Assembly (NCBI GenBank): GCA_000818945.1
Contig: KN805460.1
Location: 35,163 to 99,162, forward strand
DNA from: Schizochytrium sp. CCTCC M209059
Taxonomy: Eukaryota; Sar; Bigyra; Thraustochytrida; Thraustochytriidae
DNA: 64,000 nt
Reading direction: 5' to 3'
Shown here: in pieces, positions 9,153 through 19,015 of the stretch
Position numbering within the stretch: position 1 is the first letter of the stretch
How the letters are laid out: every line of letters begins with the position of its first letter
Translations under genes and position numbers: made by a program
The notes under the pieces: generated by a model
What the model was told of the DNA's origin: nothing
Databases searched by the model: none
What the model saw: only the letters and a program-made list of their open reading frames with translations

Positions 9153-9602
9153 CCTAAAAGAATTGATCGAGGGTAGAATCCCCCGGAACGGGGAGGCACT
9201 TAGTAGGTAGATGGCCTATTTAAAAAAAATAGAGCGAAGATGATGCCCGTTAAAACCTTCCATTGACTGAGAAAGTCAGGTGCACGGTTTTACGTTTTTA
9301 AATTCAACGCTCTTCTGATATGCCTTTGCAAACGATCTTAAATTCATTCAGCAAGACGACAGCTCAATGCCCGTTCAAATTCCTTACAAAATGATTGGAA
9401 GTCAATAAGTGCTAATCTGATTCTCTGCAATCGTCTAGCGAGAACTATGCGCTATCGTGTAACCCCAACACGGAGCACCCCCGGCTTTAGCAGCAGCAAT
9501 GAAGGTGAGGCCAAGAAGGACAACATTGCGCCTCCATCTTCTTTTCTCCCTTTTTTTTTGGAACAATATGCAAGCAGAGTGAACACAAAAATACATCCGC
9601 CT
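9153..9602. other. Intergenic, AT-richer, nothing recognised
   Basis: This 450-bp stretch is less GC-rich than its surroundings, with A runs (for example 9221-9229) and no ORF of interest. It is the upstream region of the candidate gene on one side and the 3' flank of TMEM128 on the other. Confidence 0.6.
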
Positions 9603-10112
9603 TTAGACTGAAGGCAAGAAGTGGGCGCTCATGAGGCCGCCAATCCAAATAACGCCAAGAATAGCCGGCGTAAAGAGCCCAAATGCAGGCCAAAGGCCAA
9701 TCAGCAAAAAGAGGCCGCTGAGCAACGAGATTGTGCCCGTCACTGGAAGCATCCTTGGGCTGTACACAGAGGGGTCCAAGTCGCATTTCAGTACTCGCGG
9801 CACATAGATTGCCATGTATAAGACCAAACAGGTTGCGACTGCAAAGAGGAAAAGCCCAAGATTAAACCATATGCGATTCACATCGGGGCTCGTTCGCGCC
9901 ACGGTGAAAAAGTCGGTGTACACCACGACAGCAACGGCTCCTGCCACCCAGAGGGCCGCGTGCAGTTTGATCGCGTAGAGCTCGGCACGGGCCGCACGAG
10001 CTGAGCGGGCCTTGACTCGCGTCGACTTTGACTTGCTACTCTGGCTAGCTGCATCCTCGCTTGCTGACTCATTTACGCGCGAATACTGCGCTCGTCGCGG
10101 TCTGCTCGACAT
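9603..10112 (-). CDS. TMEM128: TMEM128 family membrane protein
   Basis: This 169-residue protein starts at ATG 10112. A basic, Ser-rich cytosolic N-terminus (1-43) is followed by four membrane segments at about 50-66, 82-102, 122-140 and 145-165. The first segment runs into 'VVVYTDFFTVARTSPDVNRIWF', and a central 'YSPRMLPVTGTISLLSGLFLLIGLWPAFGLFTP' region closely follows TMEM128 (typically about 165 aa, four TM, endoplasmic reticulum). The biochemical role of the family is not established. Length, topology and the 'Y-x-DFF ... LW..W/FG.FTP' signature agree with the family. The neighbour upstream is an unrelated EF-hand gene on the opposite strand. Confidence 0.8.
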   Translation of the reverse strand: MSSRPRRAQYSRVNESASEDAASQSSKSKSTRVKARSARAARAELYAIKLHAALWVAGAVAVVVYTDFFTVARTSPDVNRIWFNLGLFLFAVATCLVLYMAIYVPRVLKCDLDPSVYSPRMLPVTGTISLLSGLFLLIGLWPAFGLFTPAILGVIWIGGLMSAHFLPSV

Positions 10113-10784
10113 TCTTCGACTCCGTGACTCAAGCTCGCTCGACGCGTACCTGCGTACCTGCGTACGTGCGTACGCGCGTACGAGCGTGCGAGGGCTCGTC
10201 CCCTGTGTCGACTTTACACCGGGTTCCTCCTGAGCAAGCGCTGTTGCCGCGAGAACGACTGGTTTGCCTAACCGCGACGACGCCCTGTCGTTTATCTCGC
10301 GCGGGCAGCGGCCTTGCGTCCGCGGCGGCTTGGGTTTTAGCAGCTCGCTTGTGCTTTCGCTAGCTCCCTCGCTCCAACATTTTCGTCAATAACACCGTTT
10401 CCAACGACCTGCCGCGATGTGCGCAACGCAAATTTATACTGTCCTACGACTCGGACCGTCTCTAGGAATCCGTTAGTCCGTTATATAGGTCTCTTTCACT
10501 TTTCGTCTCCTTATCGTGGCATTGGGGCACGTGCTCGCGAAGAGCACTCCACTCCAGCTACCATTACATTTGCAGCGGCACGTGCGTGAGACAAGAGCTC
10601 CGACGATGCAATCCTGTTGACTTGAGGAGATAGAAGAAAAGGTTATTCATACTTTCACGTCACAGGCTGCAGAATCGGCGGTGAAAAGCGAGCGCAAGAA
10701 CAGGAGGGGCGACTCTGCACAGCCGACAAAGGCGAAGCAGCAAAGGATCATCATTAGGAAAGAAGCACACGGGTAACCTTCACC
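10113..10784. other. Divergent promoter region (TMEM128 / EF-hand gene)
   Basis: A GTAC/GCGT-rich short-period repeat lies at about 10,141-10,190 (cgtacctgcgtacctgcgtacgtgcgtacgcg). A TATATAGG box-like element sits at about 10,482-10,489. No gene is supported; ORFs overlapping it are repeat-driven. Confidence 0.6.
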
Positions 10785-11577
10785 ATGACGGCCGACGCAG
10801 AAGGGTCAAAGGGTATCTCGCAGAATGAAGAAAAGGAGCTCTTGCGCGTGTACAACACAATGTGCAACTATCAACCCAAGAGCAAATTGTACGCACGGCT
10901 GCAGCCTCAGCGTGCCCGACGAGATCGTCTCGTAGCGCACAGAAAGGCACCCGACAACATTGTTGTCACAAACAAAGAGGGAGAGGCCATGTCAAGCGAG
11001 GCAATTGAAGCAGAGTACGAAACCCTACGACAAGAAATCGCCGCCTTGGAAAAAGAAGTCGCAGTTCTCGACAGTGATCCGCAGCGCCGAATTCGACCTG
11101 CAGATCTCGCAGAATGCTTGAAAACTCTTGGCAAACCAATTTCTAAAAAGGAAATCGAGGAGATGATCTGGGAGGTTGACGAAAGTCTCGACGGCGTCGT
11201 AGATTGGGAAGAGTTTAAGCTCACTTATCAGCGAAATCTCGCAGATACAACCGGTCTTGAGCCTTGCCAGCTGTTCAACGTCATCCAGTTCATGATTTAT
11301 GACAAGGACGGCAGCGGAAAAGTCACGGTCGACGAAACCATGCACATGCTCTACACACGCTACGGACGGGACAGACTCGAAGGCGTAAGTTTCCCATTGT
11401 ACATTACTTTGACAGCCCAGCTAACACTTTCCTTTCGATTGTATACAGCAAATGAAGCTCCTCTTTGGCGAGGATCTCAGCACTCAGGACGGCGATGGGG
11501 AGCTCTCCTTTTCAGAATATTGTGTTGCGATTCAGCGCACAAACAAAGGTCGGCATTCCCATGGAACCTCGTCTTAA
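10785..11577 (+). CDS. EF-hand protein with one intron (axonemal-type)
   Basis: Exon 1 is 10785-11384, a 64-nt intron (GTAAGT...TATACAG) is 11385-11448, and exon 2 is 11449-11577, giving 242 residues. The splice is phase 0 and both splice sites are canonical; reading through instead gives a hydrophobic, non-homologous tail. After a basic start (28-50, 'YARLQPQRARRDR') and a coiled coil (about 70-95), EF-hand-like helices appear at about 100-150. One loop there is 'DESLDGVVDWEEF', and a better one is 'DKDGSGKVTVDETM' (about 175-186). Exon 2 restores a further loop 'STQDGDGELSFSEY'. The layout (helical N-terminus plus calmodulin-like half) resembles calcium sensors of the flagellar axoneme, but I cannot name an orthologue. 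Confidence is high for gene structure and low for the role. Confidence 0.85.
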
Positions 11578-11922
11578 AAATTAAAGAGTATAATCAAACC
11601 TTTTCCTTTTGTGTTGAGTCCATGATTCAAACAGCATGTCCACGCACACGTTGTCGTCTTTTCTTTTCCTCCTTCTTATTGGCGAAGTCGTGTCGGACTT
11701 TCTACAACACTGCATTCTCATTGTCTGCTGGTAGGGCCTACTCCCACGGAACTTCGTCCATTTAAAATTTAAACAAAATTGAAAAGACATAATCGAAGAT
11801 TTCCCTTCTGTAATTGCTCAGTGCTTTGGACGACAGGTCCACGCCCTCGCAATTGTCTTTTCGTCGCTTCTTAATGATCAAGTCGTGTCGAACTCTTTAG
11901 AACACTACCTTCTCATTGTTTG
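11556..11922. repeat. Degenerate tandem duplication of a ~185-bp block
   Basis: Block 1 (about 11,558-11,735) runs from 'cccatggaacctcgtctt' to 'aagtcgtgtcggactttctacaacactgc...ctcattg'. It is repeated with mutations in block 2 (about 11,742-11,922), which runs from 'cccacggaacttcgtcca' to 'aagtcgtgtcgaactctttagaacactac...ctcattg'. Block 1 contains the end of the EF-hand coding sequence. Block 2 overlaps the last codons of the convergent IQ gene, which ends at 11905. Confidence 0.7.
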
Positions 11923-12970
11923 TTCAACAAGTGCAACATGCTGCATTCGGATCGCAGCCTTGAGGGCGTCAAGCTCCTCAAGGCGTGTTTGGAGTGCCCG
12001 ATCTGCGCCGCGCCGTGCCTTCATCTTGAGCTCGTCGAGCTTGGTCAAATTAGGGTGCTTGTCGACGAGCTGGCCTGACTTGAGGTTCAAGTACCGATTG
12101 CGATTCGCACGGCCGTCCTCTACACGCGCATCACCACTTGAAGCAGAATCGTCGGTTTCCTCTTCGGAAAGAACCCAGCCTGGTGGAAGCTTGGCCCGCC
12201 GCAGATGATGACCAATACGCTTTTCGTAGATGCGAACTTGCTGAGCACATGCATCGCGTTCTGCGATCTTGAGCGCCTCCATTTCCAAGGAATCCTTTGC
12301 CAACGAGAGTTCCGAGGCCGCGAGGTCTGCGAGAACTCCTGCATTCGCCCTGTCGGCAAGACGATGCCGCGTCGACCTCCACGCGCGCGAAAGACGAGCT
12401 TCTGCAAGCTGTCTGCGCTCCCAACGTTGACGCGGATAAAGTACGCGCCGTGCGCGCCAACCACGAACGAGTCTCTGCACATGTATGACAGCTGACTCGC
12501 AATCTGGCGGGACGCTTACCTTGACGTCTGAGCGCGTTCGTTTGCGTAATAAAACTTTTCTCCAACAACGTTGCACAGTGCGAACGCGCATCAAGACTTT
12601 AAGATCGTGCATTCGCGCGTTTTGTCGAGCGCGGCGAAGCCACCACCTTGCAATGCAAGTCACTGCAGCAATTTTGCGGAGCTTGACGCGTGCGAGAAAA
12701 CCTCGAATGTTACCTTGAAGAACCTGCGCACTGTACTGTCTCTTCAAGCGCTCAGCGCGATGGCGCCAACGTTGCTTCCACACAACACCGGGTTTTGGTC
12801 CTGGATCCTGATTGCCTTGCAAGACTTTATCCATAAACTCGCGGGCCGTGCGTACCAGAACGAAAAGTCCTTCTTCCTCTGAGTCGCCCTCTGCAGAGAG
12901 ATGCGGCCAGCATCGTAGACACGTCAGGTCATCGAGTTCTGGCGTCATAGCAGCGACGGACGATCTTCGC

Positions 12971-13009
<39 letters not shown>

Positions 13010-13308
13010 GCTGGCGATGATGACGATTTTAATGGCACGAAGCCCTCCTCGATTTGCGTCCCGGTCGAAGCCTTGACGTGCTGCTTGAGCGACTGCAACA
13101 CACTCGCATCGAGTCGGCCCATGGCTTCTGGTGAGCATTTTTCCAACGTCAGGTCTTCATGTTGTCTGCGCCACCTTTCTCGAAGCATACACTTTTGCCG
13201 CTCCTGGTCGGCGGGCTTATCGCCGCCGGAAAGCAGCGTGGCCAGGTCCTGGGCTCGCTGGGACTCGAACCGGAGCAGCTCATCAAGATCGAGGCGCGTG
13301 AGAGCCAT
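11905..13308 (-). CDS. IQ-motif protein with WW-like segment
   Basis: The product has 467 residues from ATG 13308. The N-terminal 130 residues are helical/basic, with an Ala tract (about 100-112) encoded by a GCT/GCA trinucleotide run. Residues about 195-300 hold several IQ-like units ('AQVLQGNIRGFLARVKLRK', 'TVQRCWRKVLLRKR', 'VIHVQRLVRGWRARR'), which in this family bind calmodulin or EF-hand proteins. Downstream, 'LPPGWVLSEEE' is followed after an acidic insert by 'NRYLNLKSGQLVDKHP'. That reads as a stretched WW domain (LPPGW ... Y-x-N-x-x-[ST]-G ... HP). The C-terminus is coiled coil. IQ proteins of this make-up are common in flagellated protists; the calmodulin-like gene just 3' converges on it. 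The exact role is unknown. Confidence 0.85.
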
Positions 13309-13610
13309 GCTTTTGATTTTGCTCGCAATACGTCCCGTGCGTCAACCCTGAGGTCGCCCCTTCGTGTCAAAATAAGCACCAACGCCGGCGTTGTCGTCCT
13401 ACACGAGCGAGCAGGCCACGTCAAACAATGGTCTCTCACGGTCTGTCATACCGCCTCAGGCGCCTCTGCTCTCGTCCCTGTTCAACGGCTGGGTGACGAG
13501 AGGTGAACCAAGCCCATTTGTAAAACCTCTAACCGTGACGTGAGCCAACGCAAGGTGAGGCGAGGGCCCGCGGCGCGAGGACTTTGCGTTTGCGGCGCTC
13601 GCTCCGAACG
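13309..13610. other. Divergent promoter, about 300 bp
   Basis: This is a compact intergenic region between the IQ protein gene and the At4g15545-like gene. I see no TATA element or repeat. The plus-strand frame is open to a TTG at 13584, but the first ATG is 13611. Confidence 0.6.
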
Positions 13611-14501
13611 ATGGCACTCGAGGCGGCGCTCGAGCACGTGCGGCAGGCTTTCGAAGAGGAGCTCGCCAACGAGCGTGAGATCCACGCCCAAGAAGTCGAG
13701 GCCGTGCGCAGAGAACACCAAGGCGTTGTTGACAGACTTGTCGAGGAAAACAGACGCCTCGTGGAAGAGCGCAACGCGCTGCTTGCCCAAATGACTCACG
13801 CGCGGCCCTCGCGGTCGGCATCAACATCCTCTTCGACCTCGGTCGCATCATCGCGGCCTCCTCCATTGCCCGGAACGATCGATCAGCATCAGCACAGTCC
13901 GTGCGGGCTCAAGGATCCGTACCGATACCGAATAGGGGAGACGAACAGTCATACATGGAGTCCACGTCAACGCGAAGGTCCTGCTACAAGCCGGGCGCGA
14001 CATCTTGCACATAATGGACGACTGCGGCCGCCAGAGCTCGTCCACCTCGAAACAGAATCAACAAATCATCACGCCGAGCTGCTCGCCGAAATTGACGAGC
14101 GACTGAGCGCAAAACAATCTGCATACCCGCATACGCTAGGGCGTACTGCTCCACGCGTATCTCCGACCGCGGCAAGTTCGCCGTTGTCGCTTTCATACTC
14201 CTCGGCAACTTCATTGGGACGTGCTTCAAAGTCAAAGTCACCAACAATTCCAGTCTCACCTCATGGTTCGGTCGATCCTGAAGAGCTCTCGCGACGCGGA
14301 CGCGAGTTCTTTGGCAAGGCGCGTACGCTTCTTTCCGAGGAGCAGTTTGCGCAGCTGCTCTCAAGCATGAAAGAGCTCAATCGCGGACACGTGTCACGCG
14401 AGGATGTCGTTGCCACTGCGGCCGTATTGTTACGAGAAGCGGAGGCACCGGAGCTCGTCGACACCTTTGAGCTTTTGCTCCAAGGTCAAATCCCTGCCTA
14501 G
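13611..14501 (+). CDS. At4g15545-like coiled-coil protein
   Basis: ATG 13611 gives 296 residues. Residues 1-60 form a strong coiled coil ('EEELANEREIHAQEVEAV', 'LVEENRRLVEERNALL'). Residues 65-220 are disordered and Ser/Pro/His-rich. The conserved module is at the C-terminus (about 230-296): 'GREFFGKARTLLSEEQFAQLLSSMKELN', then 'SREDVVATAAVLL' and 'LVDTFELLLQGQIP'. This closely parallels the C-terminal domain of the plant At4g15545 family ('FF..ARSRLS.EQFSAFL..IKELN...Q.REETL...I..LY.SF..LL'). The family has no firmly established role. The N-terminal coiled coil plus C-terminal helical box is the same order as in plants. A non-plant member is of evolutionary interest. Confidence 0.75.
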   Translation: MALEAALEHVRQAFEEELANEREIHAQEVEAVRREHQGVVDRLVEENRRLVEERNALLAQMTHARPSRSASTSSSTSVASSRPPPLPGTIDQHQHSPCGLKDPYRYRIGETNSHTWSPRQREGPATSRARHLAHNGRLRPPELVHLETESTNHHAELLAEIDERLSAKQSAYPHTLGRTAPRVSPTAASSPLSLSYSSATSLGRASKSKSPTIPVSPHGSVDPEELSRRGREFFGKARTLLSEEQFAQLLSSMKELNRGHVSREDVVATAAVLLREAEAPELVDTFELLLQGQIPA

Positions 14502-15004
14502 ACTCTGACACTGCAATGTGGTTTTTTACCGTAGAGGATCGACGTTTAGCTTTCCACCTCATGCCTGCGTCGAATTCCTCCCCATCCCCACCCCCCACCC
14601 CCCCTTTACCCAACTATTAAATTGATGTGTTTAATGAAAACGTTCAAAATGTTTGTTGGAGCGAGCGCGGGTGATCATGTCAGGACAAAAGGGAGTTCTG
14701 GTCTAGCAACAGAACTGCAAGCGAGAACATAAGGAGAAAGGACCACCAAAGAGAGAGAAAAATCTTGTGTTGGTAGGCGTTTTTACGAAATGAAATACAA
14801 AATCAGGCAGGTTCCGGGGGGAGGAGGGGAGTTCAAAGTTGCCATGCGCATTGTGAAGCGTGTGGCGTCATTCTTGTTCTTGTTGGGGACATTCAACGTT
14901 TCGCTCCAGTGCACTAAAACGTGAGGCAACGTGAATGAACCATCTATCAAAACAAACTACAAGAAGCTGGGGCTCCAAACTATGAAGACCGACACAATGC
15001 ACGT
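14502..15004. other. Intergenic, 3' flanks of convergent genes
   Basis: This 500-bp stretch contains a C-rich run (about 14,580-14,606) and a G-rich run (about 14,814-14,828), with no supported gene. Both neighbouring genes end here. Confidence 0.6.
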
Positions 15005-16021
15005 TTACATGGTGCGAATGACGACCTGAAGCGCGCACATAGCCAGCATGGAACAAAACATGATGGAGTAGGCCCTGCAAGCGCTGATCGCAGCAAGCGC
15101 CTCGGGCATGAGCTCGAGCGTCGACACCATGAGCATAGCACTAGAAGCAAATCCAAAACCAATGGGGATAATCGAAGCAAAGGAATCCACAAAGATGAAA
15201 GCCGGCACGGCCATGAGCGGTTGCGGAATGCTTGACAGAATGCACATGAGCGCAGTCGCAACTGATGAAAAGCCTCGCGGAATGAGCACCACCGCAACGG
15301 CAATCCCCTCTGGAACATTGTGTAGCGCGAGCGAAAGACTGACGACGGATCCGAGCGTGTGAGTTCTAAACGCAACGCCGATGCCCACGCCCTCTGCGAA
15401 AGCATGAAAGGTCATGGCCATCATAATGACCACAGCCCTTCGCCAGCTCTTGGCTTCTGCCAAGTCGACGGCCTCCTTCTCGGTGATGAGGCGCTCCGAC
15501 GCTTTCATGAAGCCAACACCTAAATACATGCCAACAAGGACCTTGATTGAAGGCTCAAAGGCCGTGTCGGGTGTGGTGGGCTCCATGAGTCCCTCTGCGA
15601 GAAGCCCGAGCGAGGCCGCCGTCATGACGCCTGCGGCGAGCGCGTTGCCCGCGCCGGCCACGCATTCGAGGTCTTTGATGAAAAAAAATGGAACCACGCC
15701 TAGAGCCGAGCACGCGGCCGTCACCCACGCAGAGCTCCACACAAGCATGACGCCTTCCGTTTCATCTCTTTGCAAGACGTTAACGCTATGGACGGTGAGG
15801 AGGGCCGCGAGGAACAGCAGCATGAACTGCCAGGCGTTTTCCAACACTCCAGAACTTGGTCTTTGACTTTTGCCCTCCTCCAAGTCTCTGGGCCCCAATT
15901 CGATCACCTTCGTCGTGGTGGGGTTCGAGGTGGAACTGTCATCATCTGTCAATCTTGCTCCCAATCGCCTGGGTAGCTCGGGGTCTTGTGGGTTTGGCAT
16001 GGCCGACTGCAGGACGGCCAT
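15005..16021 (-). CDS. ZIP-family metal transporter (first of two)
   Basis: ATG 16021 gives 338 residues (a GTG at 16036 is not needed). A disordered N-terminus (1-60) precedes about eight membrane segments. Diagnostic ZIP segments are 'MMAMTFHAFAEGVGIGVAF' (TM4, with metal-binding His/Glu) and 'LSLALHNVPEGIAVAVVLIPRG' (TM5, HNVPEG). ZIP (SLC39/GufA-type) proteins bring zinc, iron or manganese into the cytosol. 'IPQPLMAVPAFIFVDSFASIIPIGFGF' follows the same order as the second ZIP protein in this window, so the two are paralogues. There is no long His-rich loop. Substrate is not predictable from the sequence. A DadA-like oxidoreductase gene lies between the two ZIP genes. Confidence 0.93.
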   Translation of the reverse strand: MAVLQSAMPNPQDPELPRRLGARLTDDDSSTSNPTTTKVIELGPRDLEEGKSQRPSSGVLENAWQFMLLFLAALLTVHSVNVLQRDETEGVMLVWSSAWVTAACSALGVVPFFFIKDLECVAGAGNALAAGVMTAASLGLLAEGLMEPTTPDTAFEPSIKVLVGMYLGVGFMKASERLITEKEAVDLAEAKSWRRAVVIMMAMTFHAFAEGVGIGVAFRTHTLGSVVSLSLALHNVPEGIAVAVVLIPRGFSSVATALMCILSSIPQPLMAVPAFIFVDSFASIIPIGFGFASSAMLMVSTLELMPEALAAISACRAYSIMFCSMLAMCALQVVIRTM

Positions 16022-16536
16022 GCTGGCCGGCCTCACCTCGTCGCCCTCCTCGTGCTTCTTCTTCTTCTTCTTCTCCTCCTTCTTCCTCCTCCTCTTCTCC
16101 TTCTTCTTCGCTTTCTCTTTTGCTTCCCGTCACTTCGCGACGAGAGGTCTTTGTGCTTCCGCAGCGCGATCTCCACTGCTGGAACAGCGCCGCGCCTCGA
16201 CCGCGTCCGGCCGCTCGACGAAGTAAATAGAGGCCAAGTGCGAAAGGCAGACGCCAAAAAGAGTCGACGCCTTGCGTCCGGCGGCCTCTCCTCGCCCCAC
16301 GTCGCGGCCTGCGCAGCCCGCGCCACGCGAGGGAAGGGCCTGCGTAGAAGCAAGAGAAGGGGCGCGCCGCCTGCAGGGATGGAGGACGGTGCCGCGCGCG
16401 CGTAGTTGTGCCTGCGCTGCGCGAGCTGCCTCCGCGTGGCGCTGCGATTCCGGTCTGCCGCGCTTTCTCCTCGTCCTTCTCGCGCTCTCTCTCTGTGTGT
16501 TTCTAGCCGGCCGGCCGTCTCTTCGACTTGCGCCGG

Positions 16537-16579
16537 CTATACCCCACTTGCACGCCGCGAAACTCCCCACTTGCGCGCC
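16537..16579. promoter_or_regulatory. TATA-CACTTGC motif cluster
   Basis: CTATACCCCACTTGCACGCC (16,537-16,556) is followed at about 26-bp spacing by CTCCCCACTTGCGCGCC (from 16,563). The same core recurs near 35,516-35,704 and 58,177-58,262. Confidence 0.5.
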
Positions 16580-17101
16580 GCCCATTCTCTATTTGCGAGG
16601 CAGCCAGCTAGCTAGCTCGTCAACGCTCCGCCTCGCCGCGCCCCGCCTCGCCTTCGGCTCGTGATGCCCGAGCCGCGGCGGAGCGAGCGCAAGAAAGGGC
16701 CCTTCCTCGGCGCAGCGCGGCGTGTCGACGAAGACCGCGAGCGAGCCCGCGCCGCGCGGGTCTGCGCGGGCGGGCGCTGCCGGCCGCCGGCATGGGTCCA
16801 AGATGGCGCCCCTGTTTGCACGTTGTTGCCGCCTTCGATCATATCCCGGTCGGCACTCGCACGCTCGCGCGCCGGCCGAGACCTCGCCGCGCTCTGCAGC
16901 TGGCTGCTGCCGCTGCCGCTGCTGCTGCTGCACGTCGCAACGTAGCGCGTCCAGGCGGACAGTCGCCTGGCTGGTCAGGCTGGCAGCGACAGGGCGCCGG
17001 GACGAGCGCGGTCTCCTGCGAAGGAGAGGAGGCGCAAAGGAGAGAAGCGTGGTCCCGACTGACCCCGGCCGGCACGTGCCACCTTCACGTTATTCCGGGT
17101 T

Positions 17102-17102
<1 letters not shown>

Positions 17103-17151
<49 letters not shown>

Positions 17152-17170
17152 TGCAGCAGCAGCTGCAGCC
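17103..17170. repeat. CAG trinucleotide repeat
   Basis: About 16 perfect CAG units (17,103-17,150) are followed by interrupted CTGCAG/CAG units, 280 bp upstream of the DadA-like ATG. Confidence 0.9.
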
Positions 17171-17449
17171 CCTGGCAGCTGCGGCAGTCTCTGAGCAGCT
17201 GCAGCTTGCAGTTGCTCACGCGCTCGCGTGCGTGGCAGCGGTGCGGATCGGGGTCTCGGCTTGGAGGTGTTCCTGCGGTCGAGCTCGCGTCGCTGGGACT
17301 AGCGAAGAAGGTGGCGATGCTGGAACACGAGGATACTCCTTACTGCCCAGCGGCAAACGCAGAACGCCGAGCTGAGCGGAGGACTCGGACGCGCAGGCCG
17401 CACCGCGTCGAGAGTGCGACGGAGGCGGAGACCAGCAGCGACGGCGGCC

Positions 17450-19015
17450 ATGGAAGCCGCGGCGGCAGACCCGGCACGGCGCGCGGAGCTGACGGCAACG
17501 GCACCGCGCACGCGCGAGGTCGTGGTGGTGGGGGCCGGGATCGTTGGCGTCTGCACAGCGCACGCCCTCCGCGAGGCCGGTCTGCGCGTGACGGTGGTCG
17601 AAGCGCGCCAGGAAGTCGCGCTCGAAACGAGCTTTGCGAACGCTGGCAGATTCTGCCCCACGCTGCTGTCCACCTACCCGCTCTCGAACCCGAGCACCCT
17701 CAAGTCGCTGGTTTCAATCAAGAACCTCAAGACCCTCGTGGCGCCGTCGCGCAAAGGTGGTGATGAGCAATCGCAAGGTCCAGGCTCCACGAGCAACCCG
17801 GACGCCGTTGCACTCAAGTCCACGGGGGCCCTGCCGTCGACGACAGAGCTCAGTCTCGATGTAATTCGCTGGGGAGCGCACTTTGTGCGTGGATGCACGC
17901 AGAAACAGACCGAGGCCAAAAATGCAGTCTTTCGCAGCTTGTCCCACTTGTGCCAGGACTCGACATCCGCGCTCATCGCGCAGTTCCCCAATCGTGCCGC
18001 CAGTGTCGACCTGCGATTCGACAACGTATGGGTGTACGGCTCGCAAGAGGCGCTTGCACAAGGCGTGCAGCGCGCGCAAAAGGCCAGCGGTGCGGGCTTC
18101 AAGCACTGGAATCAACTTTCATGTCAGGCGTGTATCTCCACTTTTCCTTTCCTGGAATCCTACTTTGACAAGATGATCGCGCAGGGCATGGAGCCAGGCT
18201 GTGTCGCTGTTCTCGACGACTATACGGCGAATGCGCGCAAGTTCACCGCAGAAGTGCGCAGTCTTTGCGAGCGTGGACCTCTGCCTGTACGTTTCCACTT
18301 TGGCCAGCGCATCCGCAGCGTTTCCGAGACGTCAGCAGGCTCGCGACGTCTGCGCGTCGTGCTAGCGTCGTCGGGTGACGCTGGCGGCGTGACAACAAGC
18401 ACGCTTGAAGCGGACCACGTGGTTCTGTGTTGTGGCCCGAGCACAAATGCAGTGCAACGGGAGCTCGGCATGACGGCGCTTCCCATGGTCGGTCTTCGTG
18501 GCGCAAGCATTGACCTCCATGGGGTGAAATACGGCCCCCGCGCCGGCATTGCAGACTACGTCAGCGGCGATCTTGGCTTCCAATTGACTCCTTTGGAGGA
18601 TGGAACGGTCCGTCTTGCCGGCTTTGCAGACCTTATTGGCGACGGTTCTACCCCCGTCACCGAGGCCCAGTGTGAGCGCTATGGCACTGCTCTTAAAACC
18701 CGCGCCCGCCTGCTCTTCCCGCACATGACATGGACTGAGGAGTCAAAGCCATGGTCCGGTATAAGGCCCATGACGCCCGACTCCCTGCCGTACACAGGTC
18801 GCGCGCCCGGTCCGCTGCCTAACATTTGGGTCAATGCAGGCCATGGACCTGTAGACTGGACCATGGCTGCGGGTACAGCACGAATTTTGGCTCATCAACT
18901 TGCAACCGCAGACGGGCTTTCCTACGCGGGCGAGTCGGACTTTTTGCGCTACGGCTTGGAGCGCGAGGCACCAGCCTTTTCACCCAGCAGATTCTTGGTG
19001 TTTGGTCATTATTGA
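17450..19015 (+). CDS. FAD-dependent oxidoreductase, D-amino acid dehydrogenase (DadA)-like
   Basis: ATG 17450 gives 521 residues. The Rossmann FAD motif is at residues about 25-55 ('VVVVGAGIVGVCTAHALREAGLRVTVVEAR'-type GxGxxG), followed by 'LETSFANAGRF', the DadA hallmark. The C-terminal FAD half has 'KPWSGIRPMTPDSLPYTG' and 'NAGHGPVDWTMAAGTARILA'. DadA-type flavoproteins oxidise D-amino acids to 2-oxo acids, usually passing electrons to quinone or oxygen. An insertion at about 85-125 (Ser/Gly-rich) is not part of the bacterial enzyme core. The first 20 residues are Ala/Arg-rich and could act as a mitochondrial leader, but this is weak. Related DAO-fold enzymes (sarcosine or glycine oxidase types) are less likely given ETSFANAG. 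Confidence 0.9.
   Translation: MEAAAADPARRAELTATAPRTREVVVVGAGIVGVCTAHALREAGLRVTVVEARQEVALETSFANAGRFCPTLLSTYPLSNPSTLKSLVSIKNLKTLVAPSRKGGDEQSQGPGSTSNPDAVALKSTGALPSTTELSLDVIRWGAHFVRGCTQKQTEAKNAVFRSLSHLCQDSTSALIAQFPNRAASVDLRFDNVWVYGSQEALAQGVQRAQKASGAGFKHWNQLSCQACISTFPFLESYFDKMIAQGMEPGCVAVLDDYTANARKFTAEVRSLCERGPLPVRFHFGQRIRSVSETSAGSRRLRVVLASSGDAGGVTTSTLEADHVVLCCGPSTNAVQRELGMTALPMVGLRGASIDLHGVKYGPRAGIADYVSGDLGFQLTPLEDGTVRLAGFADLIGDGSTPVTEAQCERYGTALKTRARLLFPHMTWTEESKPWSGIRPMTPDSLPYTGRAPGPLPNIWVNAGHGPVDWTMAAGTARILAHQLATADGLSYAGESDFLRYGLEREAPAFSPSRFLVFGHY

Larger units (their letters stand above)
16022..17449. other. Long GC-rich divergent promoter region (ZIP / DadA-like)
   Basis: This 1.4-kb region is very GC-rich. 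It contains the TATA-CACTTGC motifs at 16,537 and 16,563, a (CTT/CTC)n run at about 16,055-16,100 and a (CAG)n array at 17,103-17,170. ORFs across it are driven by composition and the CAG repeat (poly-Q/S/A in its three frames) and lack any recognisable domain. A spliced upstream exon for either neighbour cannot be excluded. Confidence 0.65.

Noticed and set aside
16722..17763. ORFs with poly-Q, poly-S or poly-A tracts upstream of the DadA-like gene
   Set aside because: Poly-amino-acid tracts arise from one CAG array in its three frames; the flanks are GC-rich without domains.
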